Shown here piece after piece: positions 1 through 7,176 of a stretch of 24,111 nt of DNA. The first letter of the stretch is position 1. Every line of letters starts with the position of its first letter. Position numbers and translations under genes: made by a program. The stretch is from positions 1 to 24,111 of the forward strand of contig JAITSM010000189.1 of the NCBI GenBank assembly GCA_031287815.1. Direction: 5' to 3'. Source of the DNA: Prevotellaceae bacterium (GTDB taxonomy: Bacteria > Bacteroidota > Bacteroidia > Bacteroidales > UBA932). The notes beneath the pieces were generated by a model, which saw nothing but the letters and a program-made list of their open reading frames with translations, did no database searches and was not told the origin of the DNA.

Positions 1-30
1 TGAAAGTTGAAAATGGGCTGGCGCCTTTTT

Positions 31-108
31 GAGTTAAGAACTAAAAACTAAAAGTTAAAAGTGCTGGCGCCAGCTAACTTTTAGTTCTTAACTTTTAGTT
101 CTTAACTC
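31..108. repeat. A/T-rich inverted repeat centred on GCTGGCGCCAGC (left copy)
   Basis: A self-complementary block. Arms built from GAGTTAAGAACTAAAA-type words on the left are mirrored by TTAGTTCTTAACTC-type words on the right. The centre is the perfect 12-bp palindrome GCTGGCGCCAGC at 63-74. A partial copy, GCTGGCGCC, lies at 17-25. The same block recurs at 328-405 and, cut by the window edge, at 24068-24111, so this is a dispersed repeat family and not one operator. No coding potential is seen. Its function is unknown; it could be a REP/MITE-like element or part of a terminator region. Confidence 0.8.
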
Positions 109-127
109 AAAAAAGCCCCGAAGGGGC
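109..127 (-). terminator. Intrinsic terminator on the minus strand
   Basis: Read on the minus strand, GCCCC-TTC-GGGGC (115-127) is followed directly by six T residues (109-114). This is a classical Rho-independent terminator. It is the first good minus-strand terminator downstream of the susD gene ending at 428, so that operon would carry a 3' untranslated region of about 300 nt that includes the structured core at 134-304. Confidence 0.75.
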
Positions 128-133
128 GAGATA

Positions 134-304
134 TTCATAACCGCAGGCCAGCGCAGCGCAGCCTGCGGAAGAAGCCGCCACTGCCTTTCGCGCGGCGCAC
201 TGTCCGTGCATAGCGGAAAACCTGTGCTCCGCGCGAGTGCAAGACGTACAGGTTTGCATCCCCATGCTGCGTTCCGCTTCGCTCCACTTGCATGGGGTTA
301 TGAA
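134..304. other. GC-rich, highly structured non-coding core element
   Basis: Several perfect stems can be read directly. TTCATAACC (134-142) pairs with GGTTATGAA (296-304) and closes the element. CCGCAGGC (141-148) pairs with GCCTGCGG (161-168). TCGCGCGG (188-195) pairs with CCGCGCGA (229-236). AAACCTGT (218-225) pairs with ACAGGTTT (248-255). CCCCATGC (260-267) pairs with GCATGGGG (290-297). The third and fourth stems interlock (188<218<236<255), which is pseudoknot topology, unless they are alternative folds. Terminator-like hairpins flank both sides. It may be a structured RNA, a 3' UTR element or a dispersed palindromic repeat. The strand and any transcription are unknown, and I do not recognise a known RNA family. 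Confidence 0.6.
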
Positions 305-310
305 AATGTA

Positions 311-327
311 AGCCCTCCGGGCTTTTT
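311..327 (+). terminator. Small terminator-like hairpin, plus strand
   Basis: AGCCC-TCC-GGGCT (311-323) is followed by a short T run (323-327). It points rightwards, the opposite way from the terminator at 109-127, so the two bracket the structured core. It could end a plus-strand transcript of that core, or stop plus-strand read-through into the antisense side of susD. The stem is only 5 bp, so confidence is moderate. Confidence 0.5.
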
Positions 328-405
328 AAGTTAAGAGTTAAAAGTTAAGAACTAAAAGTTAGCTGGCGCCAGCACTTTTAACTTTTAGTTCTTAGTTCTT
401 AACTC
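328..405. repeat. A/T-rich inverted repeat centred on GCTGGCGCCAGC (right copy)
   Basis: A second copy of the block at 31-108, with its palindrome at 362-373 and arms made from the same AAGTTAAGA/ACTAAAAGTTA words. It is followed by the tandem words CATTCTCCATTCTCCATT at 411-428, which run up to the stop codon of the susD gene. With the left copy it frames the core element almost symmetrically. Confidence 0.75.
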
Positions 406-427
406 AAGAGACATTCTCCATTCTCCA

Positions 428-2038
428 TTAAAGAGGCGCTCTATCTGCCGGTTTTTGTGGCGAGGGGTTGTTCATTTCGGGGGGGATGCCTTGGTTGGTG
501 TTGGTTTCCGAGCGGACGATGCAAAGGTTCATCCAGTAGGGCGTGGTGTCGGTATTGTAGCGGGCGCCTACCTGGTGGTTGGTGCCGGGATAGCTGCGGG
601 TGATGCCTTTTTCGAGGCGTTTGATGTCGAAGAAGGCGATTCCTTCGCCCCAGAATTCGATGCGCCGCTGTTGCCATATTTCATTGATGAAGTCGTCCAG
701 CGAGGCGGCTTGCGACTGCTGGCTTTGCCCGCTCCGGGTGCGGAGGGAGAGGAAGTCGTCCAGCAGTTTTTTTCCGGCCTCCAGCCCGGCGCTTCCGCGT
801 GCGGCGGCTTCCGCTTCGATGAGCATCATTTCTTCCATGCGGATGAGGGGAATGTCGCATGCCTGCCGGCTGTTGTTCATGTTGCCGGCGTAGGGTTTAA
901 ACTTCAGGGAGCTGTATTTCGGGAGGCGGTAGGAGGGGACGATTGCCGTGTCTGCGGCCAGCCACGTATCTTTCCGCCAGTCGGCGTCGGGGATGCTGTG
1001 GTAGAGGGCGGCGTCAATCATTTTGATATTGCCGGCGCCGGCGTAGCCTGCGCGGTAGGTATTGCACATCTGTCCGGGAAAGTTGATGATGCCGGTTTTC
1101 GTGCAGTCGTCGTCTACCGTTACGTCCAGCCCCCATATCCACGACTGCTGCGCCGTGAGGTCGTTGAATCCGGTGGCGTCGTCGAAGTACTGCGCTTCGG
1201 TCAGGGGGCGGAAGCCGGTTTTGGCAAGGGCGGCGTACTGCTGCGCTTTGTCAAATTCATGCATCACGAGGTACACCCGCGCCAGCAGCGCCTGGATGAC
1301 ATTCAGGTTGATTTTGGCCGCCGAAGGGCGGGAGTAGGGGAGGCCGGTCATCAGTTTTTCGGCGGTAGCGAGGTCGCTGAGAATTTGCCGGTATACGGTT
1401 TCCACCGTAGCGCGGGGGTTGTTCCGCGCCTGTTCGATGGTCATATTTTCGGGGACGACCGGCACGGCCGGCGCCTCTTCGTGCCCCTTGTAGGTATACT
1501 GGTAGAGCTGCGCCATCTGGAAGTAGGCAAATGCGCGGTAGGCATAAGCCTGTGCGCGGACTACCGTTTCCTCCGCGCCTGCGTTGGCGCCCTCCAGCGT
1601 GGAGATGCTAATGTTGGCCAGCTTGAGCAACCGGGTGAAGAAAAGCCAGGGAACCTGAACGGTTGCATAGTCCGGCCCCAGGTTTTGTACGGTGTAGAAG
1701 GAGCCGAAGGTATTATATCTATTCACAGGCGCCAGGTCCTGTCCTTCCATCTCCGTCATGATCATAATGGACGGATAACCGAAATCGTAGTGCCTGTCGC
1801 CCCAGGAGCCCACCGCATGGGAGATCATCCAGGCGTCGATGCCGGCGGCGAGGTAGGCGGGCGAAGCCTTGGCGATTTCCTTGCCCAGGGCGCTATGGTC
1901 TTTCGGGAAAGTTTCTTTCAAACAGCCGGTCATGCCGGTCAGCAGCAGCAACGCCAAGAACAGGCGGCCAACGGCAAACGGCCAGCGGGGAATGGTTAAC
2001 GGGGAGCGGCGAATGGTTTTATACGTATTTTTTTTCAT
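428..2038 (-). CDS. SusD/RagB-family surface nutrient-binding lipoprotein
   Basis: 536 residues, usual for the family. It is an outer-membrane lipoprotein expected to cap the SusC channel and capture the substrate. The signal peptide ends in a lipobox (MTGC, lipidated Cys39), followed by KETFP. The helical TPR-like N-terminal half (for example RAQAYAYRAFAYFQMAQLY) and the C-terminal SusD signature (RMEEMMLIEAEAAARG, then EIWQQRRIEFWGEG and FFDIKRLEKGITRSY) are clear. It resembles the plus-strand SusD at 18365 over its whole length, for example DFGYPS, MEGQDLAP against MGQDIAH, and the WMNLCIVR/WMNYCIVR ends. It starts 39 bp after the susC stop, so the two are co-transcribed. The n-region (residues 8-25, TIRRSPLTIPRWPFAVGR) is unusually long and comes from repeat-like DNA. 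The substrate cannot be read from the sequence. Confidence 0.93.
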   Translation of the reverse strand: MKKNTYKTIRRSPLTIPRWPFAVGRLFLALLLLTGMTGCLKETFPKDHSALGKEIAKASPAYLAAGIDAWMISHAVGSWGDRHYDFGYPSIMIMTEMEGQDLAPVNRYNTFGSFYTVQNLGPDYATVQVPWLFFTRLLKLANISISTLEGANAGAEETVVRAQAYAYRAFAYFQMAQLYQYTYKGHEEAPAVPVVPENMTIEQARNNPRATVETVYRQILSDLATAEKLMTGLPYSRPSAAKINLNVIQALLARVYLVMHEFDKAQQYAALAKTGFRPLTEAQYFDDATGFNDLTAQQSWIWGLDVTVDDDCTKTGIINFPGQMCNTYRAGYAGAGNIKMIDAALYHSIPDADWRKDTWLAADTAIVPSYRLPKYSSLKFKPYAGNMNNSRQACDIPLIRMEEMMLIEAEAAARGSAGLEAGKKLLDDFLSLRTRSGQSQQSQAASLDDFINEIWQQRRIEFWGEGIAFFDIKRLEKGITRSYPGTNHQVGARYNTDTTPYWMNLCIVRSETNTNQGIPPEMNNPSPQKPADRAPL

Positions 2039-2077
2039 GACATATATATATAAGGTATGTTTAACTGATTTTTTAAA

Positions 2078-5000
2078 TTAAAACTTCACCGAAATGCCGG
2101 CGGAGACGGTGCGGGTGGGGGCATACTGTTGCGCCGAAGCGCTGCCGTCGAAGTTTTGGCGGGGGTCGAAGCCTTTCCGTGCCGAGAATAACAATACATT
2201 GTCGGCGATGGCGAAAATGCGGAGGGAAGAGAGGCGTATTTTCGACGTCCATGCTTTCGGGAACGTGTAGCCCAGCGTGATGTTCTGTATACCGAGATAG
2301 GAGGCGCTGGTGAGGAACCGGTCGGAAATGTTGGTTACCGAAGAGTCGGCGAATTGCAGGCGGGGAATGTTCGAGGAGGTATGGGTTTCCGACCAGGCAT
2401 TCATTATATCTTTGTGCCATGCATACCCTTTGTTCCCGGACGAGGGGACGTACATCAGGGAAGCGTAGCCGGCGTCGTAGCTGCGCCCGCCGAGCTGGTA
2501 GGCCAGCGCCAGGCTGAAATCCGCGCCGAAGGCTTCGAGGGAGCTCGAAATCCCCCCGAAGGCGACGGGAAGCGCCGAGCCGGAGAAATAATAGCTGGCC
2601 GAAGCATAGCTGGTCGTGACGTCCCTGCCGGTAATATTTCCGCCGGCATCTTTTACATTGACGTACCAGGTGGAGCGCCCCTCCCTGTCCACGCCGGCGT
2701 ATTGCGGCATGTACCATTCATAGCGCGATTTTCCTTTTTCGATGCGGTAGCTGCCCGTTTCAAAGCCGTCCTTTCGCGTCGGGGGCAGCTGGGTGATGAC
2801 GTTCGAGAAATGCGTAATGTTCAACGAGAGCGTCCACAGCAGGTTTTCGGTTTTTACCGGCGTAAAGGTCAGTTCCAGCTCGACGCCGTTATTGCGCATT
2901 GTCCCGGCGTTTTCGCCGACGCCGGTGAAACCGGAGGAGGGCGGTAGCGGAACATTAAACAGCAGGTTGCCCGACCGGCGGATGAAGTATTCGATGTTTC
3001 CCGACAGCCGTTTATCGAACAGCTGGAATTCCACGCCGGCGTTGAAATTATAGTTTGTTTCCCACGTGATGGCGGGGTTGCCCAGCCCGGTAGCCCCCAG
3101 CCCGATACCGGCGGAAGAGGTGGAGATGCGGAAACGGTCGTCGTACAGGTAATCCCCGATATTGTCATTTCCCTGCGAGCCGAAGCTGAGTTTGACCTTT
3201 AATAAATCGACGGACGGCGCGTGGAAGAATTTCTCTTCGCTCAGCAGCCACGCCACGCCTGCCGACCAGAAGTTTCCCCACCGGTGGCTGGGGTGGAAGC
3301 GCGAGGTGCCGTCGCGACGGTAGCTGACAGAAGCAAAATAGCGGTTATCGTAGTCATACTGCACGCGCCCGAAAAAGCCTTCGGTATTGTATTCGGTCAG
3401 GTAGGAACCGGCGTCGGGATTCGAAACCGCCGCGTTCAGTTCCATTTTCTCGTCGTCGAACACATTACTCCGCGTGCCGTTTAAATAATATACTTTCCGG
3501 TTGTAGTACTCATGCCCGAGCATAGCGTCCAGGTGATGATTGTCAAACCTGCGTTTCCAGGTCAACAGTTGCTGAAAGTTGACTGCAAACGTCCGCCGGT
3601 GCTGTTTATCGAGAATCCCGTTCGACGAGGCATATTGCCCATAGTAACGGTTAGTAAAGTCCGTAGTGCGCTTGTCCGCCCAGTCGGCGCCGGCGCTCGC
3701 CCGGAACGAGAAATCGTTCAGGAAGGAAATTTCCGAAAAAATATTCCCGTTCAGGTTATTCATATCGCTGCCGTTCATATTGAGCATATTTCCTGCAATA
3801 GGATTCGATTGCGGCAGCGCCGGCCGGACGCCGTAGATTTTATCGCCCCAGTCGTACAGCGTATAGCCATGTTGGTCTGTCACCGCCTGTTTGTTGGCGT
3901 CCCTCACATACACCGGGTAAATCGGCGCAAGGGAACGGATACTGTAAAAAATATTGGCACTGCTGTTCCCGGTATCGTCTACATAATTGCCTCCGGCGTG
4001 CGCATAGCCGGCGCTGGCGCCCACTTTCAACCATTTTTTAACCTGGTAGTCGGAACGCATGCGGGCGGTGAAGCGGCTGAAATCGGAGCCCGCCACAAAG
4101 CCTTTGTCGCTCAAAAAACCTGCCGAGAAATAATTGGACGCCCTTTCGCTGCTGCCGCTCACCGTGATGTTGTACTCCTGGCGCAGCGCCCGGTGGTAGG
4201 CTTCCTTTGCCCAGTCGTCGGGTTGCAGCCAGTAGTTCCGGCCATCGTAGGCGACCATCCGCCCCAAAGTGGCGGCAGGATGCAGTTTCCCATTGACGAT
4301 CATCGCCTCCCCCTGCGGAATAGCATACACATTATATATTAACCCGTAGGTCTGGCTGTTTATCAGGTTGGCGTTGGCAAACGCATCTGCCGAAGCGGGC
4401 GTTTGCCCGTTTTGCGCCAGCGCATAGCGGTAAATCGACCGGTAATGCGTTTCGTAAAACGCCGCCGGGTCTTTGATTACATCGTAGTCGAACAGTGAGC
4501 GGGAATTGACGCCCCACCGCGCATCCACCGTAACAACGGCGTCGCGCGTTTTCCCGCCTTTGGTAGTAATAATAATCACTCCGTTGGCGCCCCGCGCCCC
4601 GTAGAGCGAACTCGACGAAGCGTCTTTTAACACGTTGATGGATTCAATATCGGCCGGGTTAATATTTTCCATATCGCCCTCGTAGGGCATGCCGTCCACC
4701 ACAAACAGCGGCGCCGACGAGGCCGAATACGACCCCAACCCCCGTATCCGGATAGACGACGACGAGCCCGGCTGCCCGCTGGCGCCGGCTGTTTGCAGCC
4801 CCGCCACCTGCCCCGCCAGCACGTTCGTAATGTTCGACGACTGCCGTTTGACAATCTCCTCGCCCTTGATCGTACTTGCCGCGCCGGTATAAGCCCGCCG
4901 CGTGGCCGTTCCATACGCCACCACGATTACTTCTTCCAAAGCCTCCGCTTCCGCCTCCATTTCTACATTGATGACCGTCCGGTTGCCTACGGCTATTTCC

Positions 5001-5236
5001 TGCCTCTGGAGCCCCAGAAACGAAAAAACCAGCACTGCCCCCTCCGGCACGGCAATGGAATAGCGGCCTTCGGCGTCGGTTACGCCCCCGGCCGTGCTTC
5101 CTTTCACCGCTACCGATGCGCCGGCCAGCGGTTCCTGGTTTTCGGTTACCCTGCCGTTCACTTCTACAGGTTGCGCCCATGCCGCGCCTTGCCCCCCAAC
5201 GAACAGGCAGGCGAAAATCAAAAAGAGTCTCTTCAT
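2078..5236 (-). CDS. SusC/RagA-family TonB-dependent outer-membrane transporter
   Basis: 1052 residues from ATG at 5236. That start gives a clean signal peptide (MKRLFLIFACLFVGGQGAAWA, then Q22). A longer frame from 5290 would run over the promoter box and add an Arg/Cys-rich stretch, so I reject it. Domain order: CarboxypepD_reg-like beta-sandwich (about 24-95, GRVTENQEPLAGASV...TDAEGRYSI), TonB-box-like segment EEVIVVAYG (101-109), plug (about 115-235, ending NVLKDASSSSLYGARGANG), then the beta-barrel, ending ...GISVKF with a terminal Phe. It energises uptake of a SusD-bound ligand across the outer membrane using TonB. It is first in a two-gene operon with susD and a paralogue of the transporter at 15119. 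The DNA is visibly more GC-rich than the plus-strand cluster. Confidence 0.95.
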   Translation of the reverse strand: MKRLFLIFACLFVGGQGAAWAQPVEVNGRVTENQEPLAGASVAVKGSTAGGVTDAEGRYSIAVPEGAVLVFSFLGLQRQEIAVGNRTVINVEMEAEAEALEEVIVVAYGTATRRAYTGAASTIKGEEIVKRQSSNITNVLAGQVAGLQTAGASGQPGSSSSIRIRGLGSYSASSAPLFVVDGMPYEGDMENINPADIESINVLKDASSSSLYGARGANGVIIITTKGGKTRDAVVTVDARWGVNSRSLFDYDVIKDPAAFYETHYRSIYRYALAQNGQTPASADAFANANLINSQTYGLIYNVYAIPQGEAMIVNGKLHPAATLGRMVAYDGRNYWLQPDDWAKEAYHRALRQEYNITVSGSSERASNYFSAGFLSDKGFVAGSDFSRFTARMRSDYQVKKWLKVGASAGYAHAGGNYVDDTGNSSANIFYSIRSLAPIYPVYVRDANKQAVTDQHGYTLYDWGDKIYGVRPALPQSNPIAGNMLNMNGSDMNNLNGNIFSEISFLNDFSFRASAGADWADKRTTDFTNRYYGQYASSNGILDKQHRRTFAVNFQQLLTWKRRFDNHHLDAMLGHEYYNRKVYYLNGTRSNVFDDEKMELNAAVSNPDAGSYLTEYNTEGFFGRVQYDYDNRYFASVSYRRDGTSRFHPSHRWGNFWSAGVAWLLSEEKFFHAPSVDLLKVKLSFGSQGNDNIGDYLYDDRFRISTSSAGIGLGATGLGNPAITWETNYNFNAGVEFQLFDKRLSGNIEYFIRRSGNLLFNVPLPPSSGFTGVGENAGTMRNNGVELELTFTPVKTENLLWTLSLNITHFSNVITQLPPTRKDGFETGSYRIEKGKSRYEWYMPQYAGVDREGRSTWYVNVKDAGGNITGRDVTTSYASASYYFSGSALPVAFGGISSSLEAFGADFSLALAYQLGGRSYDAGYASLMYVPSSGNKGYAWHKDIMNAWSETHTSSNIPRLQFADSSVTNISDRFLTSASYLGIQNITLGYTFPKAWTSKIRLSSLRIFAIADNVLLFSARKGFDPRQNFDGSASAQQYAPTRTVSAGISVKF

Positions 5237-5254
5237 AAATATTTTTTTTAAAAA

Positions 5255-5292
5255 ACATGCAAAGATACATGCCCCCCTTCTGCGCCGCATGT
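5255..5292 (-). promoter_or_regulatory. susC promoter with ACATGC repeats
   Basis: Read on the minus strand, TATCTTTG (5260-5267) matches the Bacteroidota -7 consensus TAnnTTTG and lies about 25 bp upstream of the susC ATG. It is framed by ACATGC at 5255-5260 and 5267-5272 (12 bp apart), with an inverted GCATGT at 5287-5292. The inverted pair has centres 20 bp apart, about two helical turns, which suits a dimeric regulator. CCCCCC (5272-5277) and GGGGGG (5302-5307) could also pair. No TTTG is seen at the usual -33 spacing; the nearest lies about 27 bp away. The -7 box is well supported; the operator role is inferred. Confidence 0.6.
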
Positions 5293-5360
5293 TTCAAAGG
5301 AGGGGGGTTATGATGGGTTTTTCCGTATTTTAGGGCTTTATTGCTGCCAGCAGCTATCAA

Positions 5361-5398
5361 AATGTTGCTAGCAACAACGGCAATGTTGCTGGCAACAA
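5361..5398. repeat. Tandem 17-bp palindromes; candidate recombinase site
   Basis: AATGTTGCTAGCAACAA (5361-5377) and AATGTTGCTGGCAACAA (5382-5398) differ at one base and are 21 bp apart. Each is itself palindromic or nearly so. Together, GCTAGCAACA (5367-5376) and TGTTGCTGGC (5384-5393) form near-perfect inverted arms around a 7-bp spacer, the geometry of a Cre/Xer-type crossover site. The site lies between the recombinase stop (5423) and the susC promoter. No second copy occurs in the window. A weak terminator or regulator-binding site is the alternative. Confidence 0.55.
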
Positions 5399-5422
5399 TG
5401 GGCGTGTGGGGTGGGCCTGGCG

Positions 5423-6730
5423 TTAATGATTCACCAAAAAAGACCTTTTAGAGAAATGGCTGTGTCTTGTGAAATGCGGATGCGCAAGCAACTCCTTTGC
5501 GTTATCCTCGCCGGTGATATTTACATACCTCAAAAAAGCCTTTTCCGACCGGTGCCCTGTAATGCGCATAATAGCGATGCTGGGCACTTTGGCGAGGTAG
5601 GCATTGGTCGCAAAACTCCGCCGGGCGGTGTGCGAACATACCAGCTGGTATTTTTTCACGATTTTGCCCTTCTTGCTGCTCCCTTTGTAGATAATAATAT
5701 CCACCTCGTCGTCCACATCGGCCATGCAGGCAATTTTTTTAATCGCCGCATTAAAAGTGCCGTTGTTTATACAGGGCAGGGTATGCCGGTATTTCTTGCA
5801 AATCTCCAGCACGTCCGTCGTCAGGGGGATATATACCACATCATTGGTCTTTTGCGTGGTGATCCGCAGGATTTTTTTTTCTTCATTAAAATGGGAAGGT
5901 TGCAGGCGCACCAGGTCTGAAAACCGCAACCCTGTACGGCAGCCGACAATAAACAAATCCCGCACCACCGACAGGAGCAGGTCATTCTCGATTTTCAGCC
6001 GCTGGATTTTGTTTATTTCAATTTCGTTCAAATATATTTTGTTGGGATACTGCGTGGGGCAGGAAAATTTCCGGCTCTTATAAATTTGTTGCGTATTATA
6101 CCCTTGCGAAGTAGCTTCATTCATAAATAACCGGATAAACTTTATCTGGTTGCCGAAATACATGTCGGTATACCCCTTCATCGCCATATACCTTTTAAAA
6201 TCGAAATAAAACAGCAGGTCGATATCCTCAAACTCCATGCTCTTTCCGAATTCTTTGGCAAAATTAACCAGTATACGCAAAGTATTGCGGTATTGCAGTA
6301 TCGTTCCTTTGGATTTGATGAAGACAGAATCGTTTATATATTTTTCGATAAAACTGATAAGGGTGAACGAGCCGCTATTTTTTCCATACAGGTTTTTTTG
6401 CAATTTAACGTCCAGTATACTCCGCAGCCTTTCCGGAGTAGGAATGATATACTTGTTTTTTAACTCCAGCACCGAGTTCTGGACGATATTTTCTATCATC
6501 CGGAGCCGGATATTCAGCAGGGTATGCTGGGGAAAAGATTTCCCCTCTTTTGCCCTGCAGGTTTCTTTATCCCAATGGCTCGGTAATACGCTTTCCCCGA
6601 TAGCGTATTTCAATGGAAGGTACTTCTTTTCTTTATCGTTTATTTTAAACGACCCGAGATGAATGATCATAAAAATACTTGTCTCATTCATCGACTTGTT
6701 TTGGCGTAGGTAAAAATGGATTTTTGTCAT
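5423..6730 (-). CDS. Tyrosine site-specific recombinase / integrase
   Basis: 435 residues from ATG at 6730, 22 bp downstream of a TAnnTTTG box; the frame stays open upstream but runs through that promoter. Layout follows Bacteroidota integrases: an N-terminal arm-binding domain (about 1-90, with SHWDKETCRAKEG), a SAM-like core-binding domain (about 120-215), and a C-terminal catalytic domain (about 235-415). The catalytic set is complete: Arg265 (VGCRTGLRFSDL), Lys294 (TTQKT), His367 and Arg370 (SHTARRSF), His393 (TGHRS) and nucleophile Tyr402 (FLRYV). It should cut and rejoin DNA through a phosphotyrosine intermediate. No other phage or conjugative gene is nearby, so it may be a stand-alone invertase of the kind that switches surface genes in Bacteroides, or a leftover of an integrated element. 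It lies upstream of susC in the same direction. Confidence 0.93.
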   Translation of the reverse strand: MTKIHFYLRQNKSMNETSIFMIIHLGSFKINDKEKKYLPLKYAIGESVLPSHWDKETCRAKEGKSFPQHTLLNIRLRMIENIVQNSVLELKNKYIIPTPERLRSILDVKLQKNLYGKNSGSFTLISFIEKYINDSVFIKSKGTILQYRNTLRILVNFAKEFGKSMEFEDIDLLFYFDFKRYMAMKGYTDMYFGNQIKFIRLFMNEATSQGYNTQQIYKSRKFSCPTQYPNKIYLNEIEINKIQRLKIENDLLLSVVRDLFIVGCRTGLRFSDLVRLQPSHFNEEKKILRITTQKTNDVVYIPLTTDVLEICKKYRHTLPCINNGTFNAAIKKIACMADVDDEVDIIIYKGSSKKGKIVKKYQLVCSHTARRSFATNAYLAKVPSIAIMRITGHRSEKAFLRYVNITGEDNAKELLAHPHFTRHSHFSKRSFLVNH

Positions 6731-6752
6731 AAATTGTGTTAAGTTAAAATAA

Positions 6753-6760
6753 CAAAGATA
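6753..6760 (-). promoter_or_regulatory. -7 promoter box of the recombinase gene
   Basis: Read on the minus strand, TATCTTTG is a perfect TAnnTTTG box and identical to the susC box at 5260-5267. It lies 22 bp before the ATG at 6730 and supports that start codon. No convincing -33 element was found. Confidence 0.6.
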
Positions 6761-6889
6761 CAAGGAATGATAAAGGAAAGAAAGCGGATAGCCTGTCAAA
6801 GCGCTACAATATACACGAAAATAGCAGAAAACAGGGGAGTAATTAAAATGAAATGAGTTGTTTAAAAATTATTGATTTTTTTTAAAAAT

Positions 6890-7116
6890 TTATCCTGTTT
6901 CGGGGGCGATTGCGGTACACGGAGCGCTTTTTAGCCCCCGAATCCTGTTAAAAAAGTATTCCCGTTTAAAAAAGAATGTCCCTTTTCTGAAGAAAAATAT
7001 TAAAAAGCTCCTTTTTTTTTCTTCGGTGGGGAAAAAATTTTTTTGCCGGATATTCTATTTATAGGCAATTAAACGTTAACAGGATAACAATGCCCTGTAA
7101 GAAGAAAAAGACAGGG
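6890..7116. other. Intergenic stem-loops and short repeats
   Basis: This covers most of the gene-free stretch 6761-7176. CGGGGGC (6901-6907) pairs with GCCCCCG (6934-6940) around a 26-nt loop. The stem is flanked by the direct repeat ATCCTGTT at 6892-6899 and 6942-6949. A longer version, TTATCCTGTT (6890-6899), has an exact inverted copy AACAGGATAA at 7078-7087. A second hairpin, CCCTGT (7093-7098) with ACAGGG (7111-7116), follows. There is no U-run on either strand after the stems. The rest is A/T-rich homopolymer runs with no ORF. These may be regulator sites or a small insertion remnant; function unknown. Confidence 0.4.
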
Positions 7117-7176
7117 AATAAGAAAAAATTAATATTACGATTCCGTGAAGATGTTTCTTTTTTCTTTTTTTTTCCT

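Noticed and set aside
107..259. 50-residue Cys-rich minus-strand ORF (MQTCTSCTRAEH...)
   Set aside because: It runs through the structured core and the terminator hairpin, ends in its T-tract, and has no promoter or leader. Most likely a chance frame in a non-coding repeat, though it may be annotated as hypothetical in some genomes.
31..405. CRISPR array or insertion sequence at the left end
   Set aside because: The repeats are palindromic blocks without regular spacers, there is no transposase frame, and no cas gene is near.
455..1999. 514-codon open frame on the plus strand
   Set aside because: It lies fully antisense to the well-supported susD gene, and its translation is Gly/Val/Arg-rich with no domain or signal features. 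Long antisense frames are expected in this GC-rich gene.
3512..4342. 276-codon plus-strand frame opposite susC
   Set aside because: Antisense to conserved SusC coding sequence, no recognisable domains, no promoter or leader.
5237..5290. Longer SusC start giving an MRRRRGACIFACF extension
   Set aside because: It would overlap the TAnnTTTG promoter box and spoil a normal signal peptide; ATG at 5236 is better.
5361..5398. Simple intrinsic terminator for the recombinase gene
   Set aside because: The palindromes have almost no loop, and no proper T run follows on the minus strand, so a terminator is a poor explanation, though not excluded.
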